From Ipomoea triloba (lineage: Eukaryota > Streptophyta > Magnoliopsida > Solanales > Convolvulaceae), in NCBI RefSeq assembly GCF_003576645.1, contig NC_044927.1, forward strand, positions 11,537,369-11,601,368: a DNA stretch of 64,000 nt, written 5' to 3'. The notes under the pieces were generated by a model, which had not been told where the DNA came from, made no database searches, and saw nothing but the letters and a program-made list of their open reading frames with translations. Positions 1-10,811 of this stretch are shown here, one piece after another. The translations under genes were made by a program, and so were the position numbers. Position 1 is the stretch's first letter. Every line of letters starts with the position of its first letter.

Positions 1-38
1 CTTCATTAGACAAATAAAACATTTTCCTTTTTGGGACT

Positions 39-275
39 TCAGGACCCCTTTTTCAATTCTTCTTCAAGTCTACTATTTTGATTTGCTACCCAGGCAACTT
101 GATCCTTCTTAGGCCGCTTCTTGATTAAAGGAGGTGCATCATTCAAGGTGTATTTGGGTTGCTCTTCTCTAAAGTAGTCAATGACACCAAATTTTGGACC
201 TGTGGTACCTACAAATTGAGAAAAACTACTACCACCACTAGATCTTCCTCTTCCTCTACCTCTACCTCTTCCCAT
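39..275 (-). CDS. Small RG-rich ORF overlapping the coiled-coil ORF
   Basis: A 78-residue frame starts at ATG 275-273 and overlaps the TAA of the preceding coiled-coil ORF by one base (TAATG). The first 12 residues are alternating glycine and arginine, followed by serine/glycine-rich and then lysine/proline-rich sequence. A TAATG overlap is the kind of junction used for termination-reinitiation in some retroelements, but a simple frameshift that split one longer protein explains it equally well. No known domain is recognised. Confidence 0.35.
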   Translation of the reverse strand: MGRGRGRGRGRSSGGSSFSQFVGTTGPKFGVIDYFREEQPKYTLNDAPPLIKKRPKKDQVAWVANQNSRLEEELKKGS

Positions 276-986
276 TAGCTTCCTATGGGAGCAAATGAGG
301 GACTTAGAGCCAAATGACTGCTCTCTTCCCCCTTTTTGGCGTAATCAACCAACAACTCAACATTGCCATCAATCTTGGTAACTTTGGCTTCAATGCTGTC
401 TACTTTGGCAGAGGTTGCAGTATTTTCACTTCTCAAAGTTGACAACTCATTATGAAGATCAGTAATCTGGTTCTGTTGCTGATGAATTACATTGAGTAGC
501 CCCTTGTTTTGCTCAATTGTAAATTTTTGCAGTGCTTTCACCAACTTAGAAGCTTTTTCATCCCACTTTTTCTCACTCTTCTCAGTAGAATGTTTCAATA
601 CTTTGGTTATATCTTTTTGTTGATCATTCAAACTTGTCAATTGTTTGAATATATTCTCATGTGCATCTCTAATATCTCCTTTGAGTTCAATCACTTTTTC
701 AAACTTTGTGCTAATTTCTTCCCGACATTCATCAACTTTGAGAAATAGGGAGCTCCGCTGATTATCTTCATCTTCCTTGTTTCCTGAACTTAGACTTTTC
801 TTCAGATCAAGAATTTGTTTGTCAAATTCTGCTTGTTTCTGTTGAATGGGAACAGTAACCAATTGCATTTGCTTCTCCTCTTCGGTTGGTACTTCCATGT
901 TCAAAGCATCATCATTTTCCGGTTCACTAGTCTCATATGTTTCAGAGATCACCAATTTTCTTCTTTTTACTGATGGAGCATGTTCT
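275..986 (-). CDS. Coiled-coil, TE-associated protein, N-terminus cut by the LTR
   Basis: An open frame runs leftward from the LTR boundary at 986 to a TAA at 277-275, giving about 236 residues with no upstream start, so its N-terminus was lost where the LTR joins. It begins with a short basic patch (VKRRK), then acidic residues, then long lysine/glutamate/glutamine-rich heptad-like stretches that read as coiled coil. No enzymatic motif is visible. The layout (basic patch followed by coiled coil) resembles the accessory ORF of the neighbouring copia element, so I infer it is the tail of a comparable ORF from another retroelement. A host gene is possible but less likely. The family is not recognised. 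Confidence 0.45.
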
Positions 987-2726
987 TGTTGGTCCCAAGG
1001 GGATGGGGTACAAGTCTAGAGGGGGGGTGAATAGACTTGTATAAGATTTTGCAAATCTTTTTCGACCTCTCGTGTGTATTGGACTTAGGATGTTTAGGTC
1101 CGATACCTCACAAGATGAAGACAAAGTTTTATGCGCAGCGGAAAAGTTATCCCCTTTTTAATTAGCACGAGTTTGAGTTAGTTTGAGAGGTGTGATTATA
1201 TGCAGTGCAGTTCGAGAGTTAGATAGCGAGAGATAAAAGCAGAAAGTAAATGCGAGAGAGATTTTTAAGTGGTTCGGCCAACCCGCCTACGTCCACTCTT
1301 CTTCTAGAAACTCCCTAGAAGGATTGCACTAAAACTTCCCTTTTTAGTACAATATCGAGCGCTTGAGCTTTGATCACGAAGCCCGCCTCAAGCCTCAGGT
1401 TTTTTGCCCCGCTTCTTGTTACTCCACCTCTCGAGCACTTGAGCTTTGGTTACCAAGCCCGCCTCAAGCCTCAAGATCTTCACAAGACAGCTCCCAGGTT
1501 ACTCCGCCTCTTCTTGCCTTCTCCAAAGCAAGGTTGTTCCGGTTGTCACAGGTTGAGTGTAACAATCTCCAATCTGACCGAGAGCTATCGTTGAATAGAC
1601 TTCCTTGTAGAGCAGCCTCGGTCACCTTCTAGATGTATAGTAGGTTAAGCTTTGTAACTCTCTCAAACACTAAGATGTGTTTTTCTCGCTGTTTTGAATA
1701 TTAAGGATGATATTCCAGATTGAGCTCTTGCACCTTGAACGTTTGAATCAGACACTTCTTATTCGAAAAACTCTAACTCTCCTTCACTTGTGTCTTCACG
1801 TCCTTATATATGAGAGTTGAGGAATAATTCCGTTGGAGGGAAAATTATTCCATTTGAAATCTGTCTCCCATGCTGATCATGGGACTTGCATAATTTTAGC
1901 ATGTTTCATGGAGTGGTGGTCTTGTAACTTGAACCCTTTGTCTTGTAGTGAATATCCCATAATCCACTTTCTTGAGTCCATGCTCCACTTACTGCTTTTG
2001 GTAAAAGTTACTCTTTTTATATTCCCATTGATCCTCGTTTTAGGGAATAAGACCGACCTTGGATTGGTGCATATTCTATCTGTTTGTTGTGGAATTCTGA
2101 CGTGGCATCCACTTCTGGTTGTTCCATCATATAGCTTTTGGCACCTCCTTAATATCTTATCTCCATGAAATTCTTCTTCTCCAAACTTAGATTACTTTAT
2201 CCATGCATGTTGACTGCCATTCAGCCCTTTGGAGAAGTACCAGTTCATCGAGACCAATGTTGATGTCTCGACCACTTGATGTCTCGACCACTTGATGTCT
2301 CGATCTCATGTCTCGAACTGGATTGATGTCTCGAGAGATCCCATCTCTCGAACTTTGCTTATGTCTCGAGACTTAGTTGATGTCTCGATCCCATGTCTCG
2401 AACTGGATTGATGTCTCGAGAGATCCCATCTCTCGAACTTTGCTTATGTCTCGAGACTTAGTTGATGTCTCGCAGACCCTTATTCCTCCAGTGTTGTCTC
2501 GTGCCTTCTTCTGATCTATCTATAAGGTTACAACACGAAACTTTCTAAGATGTTCAAACAAGTTTACCTTAAGCTTAAATATTTTCCGAGTTGAGCTCAA
2601 TTACCCGGTTGTATTTTCGCTCTTAGTTTACTTGTCGAACTTACAAGGATTTCCTATCCTTCGAGACTTAGGGGATTGTGAATTACATTTGGTATCATCA
2701 AAACCTATTACATTATGTTCCTAACA
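987..2726 (-). mobile_element. 3' LTR of the Sirevirus-type copia element
   Basis: The segment starts TGTTGG and ends CTAACA, and matches the outer parts of 18642-21242 with few differences, so the two are the LTR pair of one element. On the minus strand a TATA-like box (CTCATATATAAGG, near 1803-1815) fits a promoter driving leftward transcription. A polypurine tract abuts its right end, which identifies this copy as the 3' LTR. At 1740 bp it is long for copia but usual for the Sirevirus lineage. The five bases left of it (GTTCT) do not match the bases right of the 5' LTR, so no target duplication is seen. Confidence 0.88.
2262..2475. repeat. TGTCTCGA-rich minisatellite in the LTR
   Basis: The LTR contains a run built on GATGTCTCGA and related words, with an approximately 88-bp higher-order unit present about twice here. 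The matching region of the other LTR (20475-20985) has more units. Repeats of this kind are common inside long LTRs and can act as enhancer-like arrays, but no function is shown by the sequence. Confidence 0.8.
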
Positions 2727-2751
2727 ATTTCCCCCTTTTTGATGATGCCAA
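2727..2751 (-). promoter_or_regulatory. Polypurine tract next to the 3' LTR
   Basis: On the minus strand, GGCATCATCAAAAAGGGGG followed by AAAT leads directly into the TG...CA LTR. An A/G run ending in GGGGG beside a GATGATGCC-type context is typical of plus-strand priming sites in Sirevirus-type copia elements. Its position fixes the element's orientation as minus. Confidence 0.8.
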
Positions 2752-2988
2752 CACTTATACTTACTTATATGGCTGATTTATAAGAAAATAAACTTTGATT
2801 TTATTTTTCAGCGCATACGGTAAGTTTGACAAACTAATCTGCTAAAAACATGTAGAGAAAACTCACGCAACACCCCCAGCAAAAGATATTTATATTGATA
2901 TAAAGGAAGTGTTACATAACTTAGCAGGAAAGTTAAAAAAAAAGGTAAAGAACAACATGAATTTGGAATGCATGTAGACATCGAGAGC

Positions 2989-4272
2989 TTACTGCTTTTC
3001 TGCTTTTCTCTTCTCGTTTATGGCTGCTCGTGTCTTGATGGGATCTTTGGAATTTACCAGATCGAGGTATTCATCTGATACGTCAAGGTGAAGATAGTTG
3101 ATGAAGGCTTCACCTATGAATCTCCCTTCGATTACCCCATCTCTCCACCATTCGATGCATTCTAGAGGAGTAAGGCCGCTGTGAGAAGATAAGTCAGTTT
3201 TGGCAAGAAGACTTACTATGATTCCGTTTAGAAATTCTGTAGAGTCTTCCTTGATTCCCATTCTGTATCCTCTCATGAACTGCTCATCTTTCTTCTCTTT
3301 GGCCGTTTGTTGTTCTAGCCTTTTCTTTTTCCTTTCTCTGTCATCTTCTCTTCTCTTCTCCATTTCCAGTGTGCGCTGAACCCTTAGATCTTCCTTTCTT
3401 TTGGCTTCCTCCATTGCCTTGCTCATTGTCCTTGGAATTTTCGGAGGAGGTCCAGTGGTTAAGGGTTCACTAGCTGCCCTTTTCTTGCTTGTGGATGTCC
3501 CTCGTGTTCCTAGATTTTTCCCCGGACTTTCTTCCCCCTTGTTGGCATCATCCTGACGGGAAAGAAGGATGGACATACCTTCGAAAAGTGATTGTAGCTG
3601 GGCAAGCACTTGGTTCGACAGATCATCGAGTAGTGCTTTTATCACGTCCTGTCGAAGTTCACTGGAATTCTGGAAGGCTCGAAGCTCGGCTCGTAATTCG
3701 GCTACTTCAGCCTTTGCTCCTTCAGCTTCTGCTCGAGCTACTGCAGCTTCATTGGCAGCTCGCCGTGCTGCATCCTCAGCCCATACTGCCTGTTCGAGAA
3801 GTTCTTCATGGCTGGCTCGGGATTCACTTGTGCCAGCAGTAGGCATTGACGCATTGCGAACAATGGTCAGCATACGCTCAAGTTGAGCCATCTTCTGAGA
3901 CTGATCGGCCATGAATTGGCGCACCTCGCCAATGAAAGCTTCTTCGGCCTGTCGATCATAATCAGAAGTAGGAGGAGGAGAGTGAGTAGTACCTTTCATC
4001 GGAGAGGACTTGGGTGCTTCCAGATTTCCACCCATGACTTGCAGTTGCGAGTCCACCTCTCGATTGAGTTCCTGAGGGTCAGCAGGGACACTGGGTTCAG
4101 AGCTCGAAGGTAGCTCCATGTCAGGTGCTTCCCGGTTTCCACCTGAGGGATGGATCACTTCTCGCTCATCACCTCTCGAACCTGGAGCCTCAGCAGCAGC
4201 AACTGGTGGGATTGGATCAGCTAATGGACGCTTCCCTGTTTCCATCCAATTGAAGATCCTTCTCAGCGTCAC
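2989..4272 (-). CDS. Accessory (env-like) ORF of the copia element, C-terminal piece
   Basis: This 427-codon open frame (its apparent start is probably not a genuine initiator) ends about 240 bp before the polypurine tract, where Sirevirus elements carry an extra ORF after pol. It begins with proline/serine/glutamate-rich, disordered-looking sequence containing repeats of a GNREAP motif. An alanine/glutamate/arginine-rich coiled coil (about residues 155-205), a strongly basic lysine/arginine stretch (about 265-325) and a compact C-terminal part follow. No transmembrane segment or signal peptide is evident, so the label env-like rests on position only. It continues a frame-shifted ORF from the right. 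Confidence 0.65.
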   Translation of the reverse strand: MTLRRIFNWMETGKRPLADPIPPVAAAEAPGSRGDEREVIHPSGGNREAPDMELPSSSEPSVPADPQELNREVDSQLQVMGGNLEAPKSSPMKGTTHSPPPTSDYDRQAEEAFIGEVRQFMADQSQKMAQLERMLTIVRNASMPTAGTSESRASHEELLEQAVWAEDAARRAANEAAVARAEAEGAKAEVAELRAELRAFQNSSELRQDVIKALLDDLSNQVLAQLQSLFEGMSILLSRQDDANKGEESPGKNLGTRGTSTSKKRAASEPLTTGPPPKIPRTMSKAMEEAKRKEDLRVQRTLEMEKRREDDRERKKKRLEQQTAKEKKDEQFMRGYRMGIKEDSTEFLNGIIVSLLAKTDLSSHSGLTPLECIEWWRDGVIEGRFIGEAFINYLHLDVSDEYLDLVNSKDPIKTRAAINEKRKAEKQ

Positions 4273-5569
4273 CTCTTGAACCAGAGTTGGGAACTTGATC
4301 TTCTGCCGGTGTGATTAGAGTTGAAGAAGAGGGTTGTGCATCGATAGGTGCTTCCCGGTTTCCACTATTGATAGGCACAACTTCTTTCTCGTGACTTTTC
4401 GAACCAGCAGGACTTTGCACATTCTGCTTTTGTTGGTCATTCTGCTCCATTTCAGTCTGCTCAGGTGAATCAGGGATCACTATGGTTTCAGGAGCAGCTG
4501 GAGCACTCCATCTTTGTCTATCAACCATCCTGGCAGCAAAGGTTGATGCTGTATCATCTGGTAGCAGGAATGGTGATGGCAGTTCCATGTCGATAGGAAA
4601 GCCTGGGAGTTGGAGCAACAAAATTTCACCCTCTCGAACTGTCTGTGCTTCATCGGTGTCATTCAAGGGTGTGGACTCAGGTGCTGGCAGCAGTAGAACT
4701 GAGTTGGGTGCTACCTCAAGTGCTTCAGAGGTCTCGGATTCATCTCTCGAAGCTACTACCTGTTCGTCCAGAGCAGAGTCACTCACTTGTGACAGAGGAA
4801 TTGCCGCTGTTGCAATAGGATTGTCAGGATCATTTCTGGCAACTCCTGAGGTCTCTCCTGGACCTCTCATATCCCCTACATTCTGTCTCAAAGATAGATC
4901 AGTGGCGAGCCTGATACTTCTTGAAACTTTGCTTCTACTTCAGGATCCATTTCAGGCTCGGCTTCGCCTTCTTGTACATCAACAACTATGCCCTTTCCTT
5001 TGTCAGATCGACCAAGATTCCTTCTGGTCACTTGCATCTCATGGGCAAGGTTTAGAAGTTCATTGCTGGGATCTCGGTAAGGTTTAACCAATTTAAAGCA
5101 AAGACCTCCTCAACCTCCATATCTGCTGCTCTTGAAATCAGTTGATCAATCGGACCTGTTCTCCAGTTAATCCATCGAAGTACTCTGGAGAAGCCATCCA
5201 AGCTAGACACATCTTCAACACTTTGATTCAATTGAGAAGTGACTTCAGCATTCAAATCATCAGATTCAGTAGATAGGATTTCTGTTGATGATGCAGCTTC
5301 TACTGTTTGGTCGTTGATCTCTCGATTGTGCTCCGAGAGATCATCACCTGTCACCACATCCGCTGTTACTCTGGCTATAGCATGTTCGACTTGAGCGGAT
5401 TCGGTGGATGTAAATTCCACATTATAAGCACTTTGCACTGGGTCCCTGACCACAGTGCTCTGATCATCAGCAGCGGCTTCAACTGATCCTTGCGCTTCTG
5501 CTGCTGGAACTGTTATCTCTCGAACCACCTCTCGTGGTTCCTCAACATCTGCCTGTACTGGATCACTGA
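4217..5569 (-). pseudogene. Accessory (env-like) ORF, middle part, frameshifted
   Basis: Three overlapping minus-strand frames (5569-5052, 5091-4888, 4891-4217) encode acidic, low-complexity sequence of one style that hands over from frame to frame, indicating at least two small indels before the downstream piece starting near 4272. The first frame is in phase with the frame that ends at 10807, once the intervening insertion and one copy of its target duplication are discounted. GNREAP-type repeats continue into the next piece. No catalytic motif is seen. The ORF is broken and presumably non-functional unless the indels are sequencing errors. Confidence 0.65.
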
Positions 5570-6280
5570 TGTAACCCCCCACCTATTTCAGTAAAATTAA
5601 GGTTCGAAAAACATTTCTTTAGGCTATAACATTCATGAGATGATCTCCCGATGCCTCAAAAGAATTATTATAAGTAAGGACAGTTAGTAATAAGCTGCGA
5701 TCGTACGTCCCGGTCACGAACCGTAAAAATTTTAGGAACTACTATTCGGACCCGTTTTTCCTAGGAAATGGATTTTTAGGCATAATACTATTATTCTTGA
5801 ATTTCCTATTTAATTAGATTAGCCCATAGCAGCCAAAATTTATTTGTGATCGTACATCGCGAAATTTCGCGGTGTACCGAACCTAGCCCAATTTTGAGTT
5901 CTAGACTGGAATAAATTTTTGGGTTCGAGAATTATTTGAATTGAATTAGTTTCTACCAAGAATTCATCTGATTTAATCCCAATCAGTCTAAGCTAAGATA
6001 TTTTAGATTATTTTATTCCATTTTATTTTGGATCTTATCCCCAAGAGTGGACTAGTCAACCAAGTGGGTAGATATTTAAGCCAATTTTTTTCCCATTTTG
6101 CTTGTGTTGGCCGAAAAATAAGAGAGAGGGAGAGAGAGTGGGATCTTCATCATCTTCATCAAGCTTCAAGACTCCATAGCTAGCAACTTCTTCACAACTC
6201 TCAAGTTATTCGGTAAAACTCCAATTTTATTCGGTAGATAGCTTTATTTTTCATCCTAGAACATGAATCTAAGTTAAGAT
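4421..6280. repeat. Copy 1 of a near-identical 1.86-kb direct repeat
   Basis: This segment recurs at 6282-8141 with an offset of 1861 bases. Only one difference was noticed, near the right end (TCATCC versus TCGTCC). The copies are separated by a single N at 6281. It spans the left part of the accessory ORF, the ACTGA target duplication and the first 711 bases of the solo LTR. Position next to an N and near-identity suggest an unmerged contig overlap rather than a biological duplication. Confidence 0.9.
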
Positions 6281-6281
6281 N
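6281..6281. other. Single N, contig join
   Basis: The sequence to the right of the N restarts exactly at the word found at 4421, so the join reintroduces 1.86 kb already present. Confidence 0.8.
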
Positions 6282-8141
6282 ATTCTGCTTTTGTTGGTCA
6301 TTCTGCTCCATTTCAGTCTGCTCAGGTGAATCAGGGATCACTATGGTTTCAGGAGCAGCTGGAGCACTCCATCTTTGTCTATCAACCATCCTGGCAGCAA
6401 AGGTTGATGCTGTATCATCTGGTAGCAGGAATGGTGATGGCAGTTCCATGTCGATAGGAAAGCCTGGGAGTTGGAGCAACAAAATTTCACCCTCTCGAAC
6501 TGTCTGTGCTTCATCGGTGTCATTCAAGGGTGTGGACTCAGGTGCTGGCAGCAGTAGAACTGAGTTGGGTGCTACCTCAAGTGCTTCAGAGGTCTCGGAT
6601 TCATCTCTCGAAGCTACTACCTGTTCGTCCAGAGCAGAGTCACTCACTTGTGACAGAGGAATTGCCGCTGTTGCAATAGGATTGTCAGGATCATTTCTGG
6701 CAACTCCTGAGGTCTCTCCTGGACCTCTCATATCCCCTACATTCTGTCTCAAAGATAGATCAGTGGCGAGCCTGATACTTCTTGAAACTTTGCTTCTACT
6801 TCAGGATCCATTTCAGGCTCGGCTTCGCCTTCTTGTACATCAACAACTATGCCCTTTCCTTTGTCAGATCGACCAAGATTCCTTCTGGTCACTTGCATCT
6901 CATGGGCAAGGTTTAGAAGTTCATTGCTGGGATCTCGGTAAGGTTTAACCAATTTAAAGCAAAGACCTCCTCAACCTCCATATCTGCTGCTCTTGAAATC
7001 AGTTGATCAATCGGACCTGTTCTCCAGTTAATCCATCGAAGTACTCTGGAGAAGCCATCCAAGCTAGACACATCTTCAACACTTTGATTCAATTGAGAAG
7101 TGACTTCAGCATTCAAATCATCAGATTCAGTAGATAGGATTTCTGTTGATGATGCAGCTTCTACTGTTTGGTCGTTGATCTCTCGATTGTGCTCCGAGAG
7201 ATCATCACCTGTCACCACATCCGCTGTTACTCTGGCTATAGCATGTTCGACTTGAGCGGATTCGGTGGATGTAAATTCCACATTATAAGCACTTTGCACT
7301 GGGTCCCTGACCACAGTGCTCTGATCATCAGCAGCGGCTTCAACTGATCCTTGCGCTTCTGCTGCTGGAACTGTTATCTCTCGAACCACCTCTCGTGGTT
7401 CCTCAACATCTGCCTGTACTGGATCACTGATGTAACCCCCCACCTATTTCAGTAAAATTAAGGTTCGAAAAACATTTCTTTAGGCTATAACATTCATGAG
7501 ATGATCTCCCGATGCCTCAAAAGAATTATTATAAGTAAGGACAGTTAGTAATAAGCTGCGATCGTACGTCCCGGTCACGAACCGTAAAAATTTTAGGAAC
7601 TACTATTCGGACCCGTTTTTCCTAGGAAATGGATTTTTAGGCATAATACTATTATTCTTGAATTTCCTATTTAATTAGATTAGCCCATAGCAGCCAAAAT
7701 TTATTTGTGATCGTACATCGCGAAATTTCGCGGTGTACCGAACCTAGCCCAATTTTGAGTTCTAGACTGGAATAAATTTTTGGGTTCGAGAATTATTTGA
7801 ATTGAATTAGTTTCTACCAAGAATTCATCTGATTTAATCCCAATCAGTCTAAGCTAAGATATTTTAGATTATTTTATTCCATTTTATTTTGGATCTTATC
7901 CCCAAGAGTGGACTAGTCAACCAAGTGGGTAGATATTTAAGCCAATTTTTTTCCCATTTTGCTTGTGTTGGCCGAAAAATAAGAGAGAGGGAGAGAGAGT
8001 GGGATCTTCATCATCTTCATCAAGCTTCAAGACTCCATAGCTAGCAACTTCTTCACAACTCTCAAGTTATTCGGTAAAACTCCAATTTTATTCGGTAGAT
8101 AGCTTTATTTTTCGTCCTAGAACATGAATCTAAGTTAAGAT
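6282..8141. repeat. Copy 2 of the 1.86-kb direct repeat
   Basis: It repeats 4421-6280, including the same frameshifted accessory-ORF pieces at 6282-7430 and the solo-LTR start at 7431. After 8141 the sequence continues into the rest of the solo LTR, so this copy carries the continuous version of the insertion. Confidence 0.9.
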
Positions 8142-8387
8142 TTCTTAAAATCATGTGTTATGTGGTTGATGGAATTCTAGGGTTTTATGGTGAATTGGGG
8201 GAAAATCATCCACAAAGATCTCCTACAAAATTTGAAACCCGGTTGAGGTAAGGAATCCCTTTATTTGGTTGAGGTTGTTTGAAACTAGGTGATTGATGAT
8301 TTTGTGAAAATTAGTTTGAGTGCTAGATGGAATTTTTATGTACTTGATGTATGTGTAACTATGTATAATGATATTATTCATGATATA

Positions 8388-8765
8388 TGTGTGTATATAT
8401 TGTGTTTATGTTACGTATATATATGTGTATATAAAGTAATTAGTATATATATATATAATTTCCTCTTATTTTATATATATATACCTATATATGATATACT
8501 AGATCACTCACACACACATCACGTTACTACATATATACATATATATTACGTAATATCATATATATATATATATAAAATTATGGGTGTGTGAGTGTAGTAT
8601 ACGTATATATATATATAAAATAAGAGTAAATTATATATATATATATATGGTACGTACACACATGTAGGGATACATGTGTATATACAAATTATATGTATGG
8701 GATATGTATATATATATAAAGGTCGTATATTTATGAGTACATATATGGGTATGTATGTATAATTA
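8388..8765. repeat. TA/GTAT-rich microsatellite tract
   Basis: Several hundred bases are made of interleaved (TA)n, (GTATA)n and (ACAC)n runs inside the solo LTR. No coding signal is present. Short frames here are low-complexity artefacts. Confidence 0.85.
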
Positions 8766-10014
8766 AAATGTCACCTTTTGTGTGAGGTACATAGTTGTAT
8801 GAATCAAAATTATATATGTGAGTAATGAGAAGAGCAACACTATGTAGTTGGGTATTACGTGTTTGAAAGAATAAATGTTGTTGTGTGTTACGCATATGTT
8901 GAAGTTGGGAAATGTATATGTATATGCCCTGAGACGTATGGGTTAAATGTGAGGCTTATGTGATTTTTGTGAAGTTAAAAGTGTAGGGTAATTACACTTG
9001 AATTACCTTAGTGATATGATATTAATAGATCATTTAAATGTTTTGAAAAGAAAAGGAGAATTTTTGAATTGGGTTGAAAGGGGAATTAATTTCCGAGTAT
9101 TGGGATTACCCAAGTATATTCCAACTAGTTTCAAAGCAAGAAAGGGGAAAGAATAGAAAAATATTTTCAAACCTTAGTTCTAGTAAAGTTGTGAAGGATC
9201 TTGTTAACCACGGAATAAAGATGAGCTTAAAGTGCCTATTCCGCATGGTAATTATGTGTATGATCAATCATACTGTGGGCGAAGTCTATTCGCCGAGTAC
9301 TATATCACCCGGAAGGAAAAGGACTCCTACGGGGGTGTGCACACTTAAGTATAGTCACTCTATGTTCGGGTAGGTGTCGTTCTTATGAACCTAGTGAGGC
9401 TAGCTAGGAATCATTCCAACGCTCCTATAAGTCCAGGGGATCAGTATTAGACCGGGCGATGACCACTGAACCCGAGTTCAACGATCCAAGTGGTCAGAAG
9501 TGGAGAAAGGACTCCAAAGGTCTCACACTTTCTATCTAGGACTAAGAAGGTTTTTGAAATGTGAATGTAGTTACTCCGTAGCTACGGGAAAGAAAGATGT
9601 GACAAGTAATTAAATACCCAAAGTTTGTGAGTAATCTTACTCTTTGAAAGGTGAAAAATGATGAGACTCTCTTTGTGAGGGAAAGTTTTCTACTAAAATG
9701 ATTACAAGCAAGATGTACGAATTATGTTTATATTACTTGCTAGTATGCTTATCTATTTAAACATTATATTATTGAATATGTGAATGATTACTAAATGACC
9801 TTGTCAAGAAGGAATGTTACCAACATTATTGAATTCTATTCATGATGTATGCAAGCTGTTGATTATAACTGTTGCAGGTAGAATCTTGCAGATGAGTAAG
9901 GTATAGGGTATCCTAAGTAATCTTTTGCTTTCAAACCTTTACTTAGTTTTAAATAACCCTTGGATATCCTTACTTAGCCGTCGTGCTAACTACACTTCAC
10001 TGTGTTTTTATCAG

Positions 10015-10452
10015 ATGCCGTCTAGTGTCAGTTCTTGCAGCCCGGTGAACTCCGAAAGTTCACCGGAGTATGTGTGTCAGGGCATGGATTATGATGATTA
10101 CATACAGATGATGGAGGGAGAAGACCCATACGCACCTGGTTATGCTCCCGAGGCTCCCACGAACCCAGATACTCCTATGGCTCCGTCGGCCCCTTTTGTC
10201 TCTTGCCCGGTTATGGACGAGGTCCAGGCTGCTTACGGCTTTTACCCCATAGAGCCGTTAGATGGTAGCGATCCCCTGGAGTTCATTGTGCACTACCCCT
10301 ACCCTTGGGACCCTAGCCCTCGGGATGTTTGGGAGGAGTGGTCGATGGTCATAACCACTTCCCGGTTTTTGGACCATATCACTTGGTATGAGGGGGAGTG
10401 GCATCTGGTCAGGGGAGAGTTCACTGGCCCCGTGTACCGCAGGCTCGACTAG
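10015..10452 (+). CDS. 145-residue ORF inside the solo LTR, unknown
   Basis: An ATG at 10015 opens a 145-codon frame of clearly higher GC content than its surroundings, ending TAG at 10450-10452. The product is acidic and rich in proline, tyrosine, tryptophan and aspartate, with no signal peptide, membrane segment or known motif that I recognise. The start follows a pyrimidine stretch and TTTTTATCAG, a good splice-acceptor context, so it may be a 3' exon of an LTR-initiated transcript. It could be an accessory product or a captured exon. The balanced composition argues against a chance ORF, but function is unknown. Confidence 0.5.
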   Translation: MPSSVSSCSPVNSESSPEYVCQGMDYDDYIQMMEGEDPYAPGYAPEAPTNPDTPMAPSAPFVSCPVMDEVQAAYGFYPIEPLDGSDPLEFIVHYPYPWDPSPRDVWEEWSMVITTSRFLDHITWYEGEWHLVRGEFTGPVYRRLD

Positions 10453-10811
10453 ACGTTGGATCTTTGGGAGTTTCTGGGAAATTTGTTTTTTTGGTGTACA
10501 TAAATTTTTGGTAGCCGTAGTAATGGCTAGGCATAACCAGTGCTTGTAGGTCGAACCCTGTTGGTATTTTGGCCCGTGGGTAAATCTTATGTATATATTT
10601 TTGCAACATTATATACTTTGCTTAATGAAGCTTCACCAGTTGCTATGTATGAAAGTGTTAAGTACCTGTTGAGTGAATGTTGTGATGAGAATAGTTCCTT
10701 TAGCCTGTGCACCTAGAGTGAGGTTTATCGCGGAATGATAGAACTCTCTCTCTAGGTGTGGCGGTAATGCCTCGGATGTACGGGAAGGTAGGCCCGGGGT
10801 GTTACAACTGA

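Larger units (their letters stand above)
7431..10806 (+). mobile_element. Solo-LTR-like insertion (TGTAAC...GTTACA), probable Ty3/gypsy
   Basis: The 3376-bp insertion starts TGTAACCCCCC and ends CCCGGGGTGTTACA and is flanked by the perfect 5-bp duplication ACTGA (7426-7430 and 10807-10811). Its first 711 bp also appear at 5570-6280 because of the 1.86-kb repeat. No gag-pol is present and the termini are short inverted repeats, as in solo LTRs. TGTAACACCCC-type ends and lengths above 3 kb are familiar from long LTRs of plant chromovirus-type gypsy elements; that assignment is inference. It interrupts the accessory ORF in phase. Orientation is tentatively plus, from the internal ORF. Confidence 0.75.

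Noticed and set aside
3489..5087. Plus-strand ORFs of 76-201 codons opposite the accessory ORF
   Set aside because: They are antisense shadows of a low-complexity minus-strand coding region.
2989..5569. A genuine viral-type envelope protein
   Set aside because: No signal peptide, transmembrane segment or cysteine pattern is seen. The product is disordered and coiled coil, so env-like is used only for position.
4480..6952. A biological tandem duplication of the accessory ORF
   Set aside because: The copies are almost identical and meet at a single N, so an assembly overlap is the simpler reading. Reported as a repeat only.
9074..9373. A 99-codon ORF in the solo LTR
   Set aside because: AT-rich composition, no motif, and no splice or start context, unlike the ORF at 10015.
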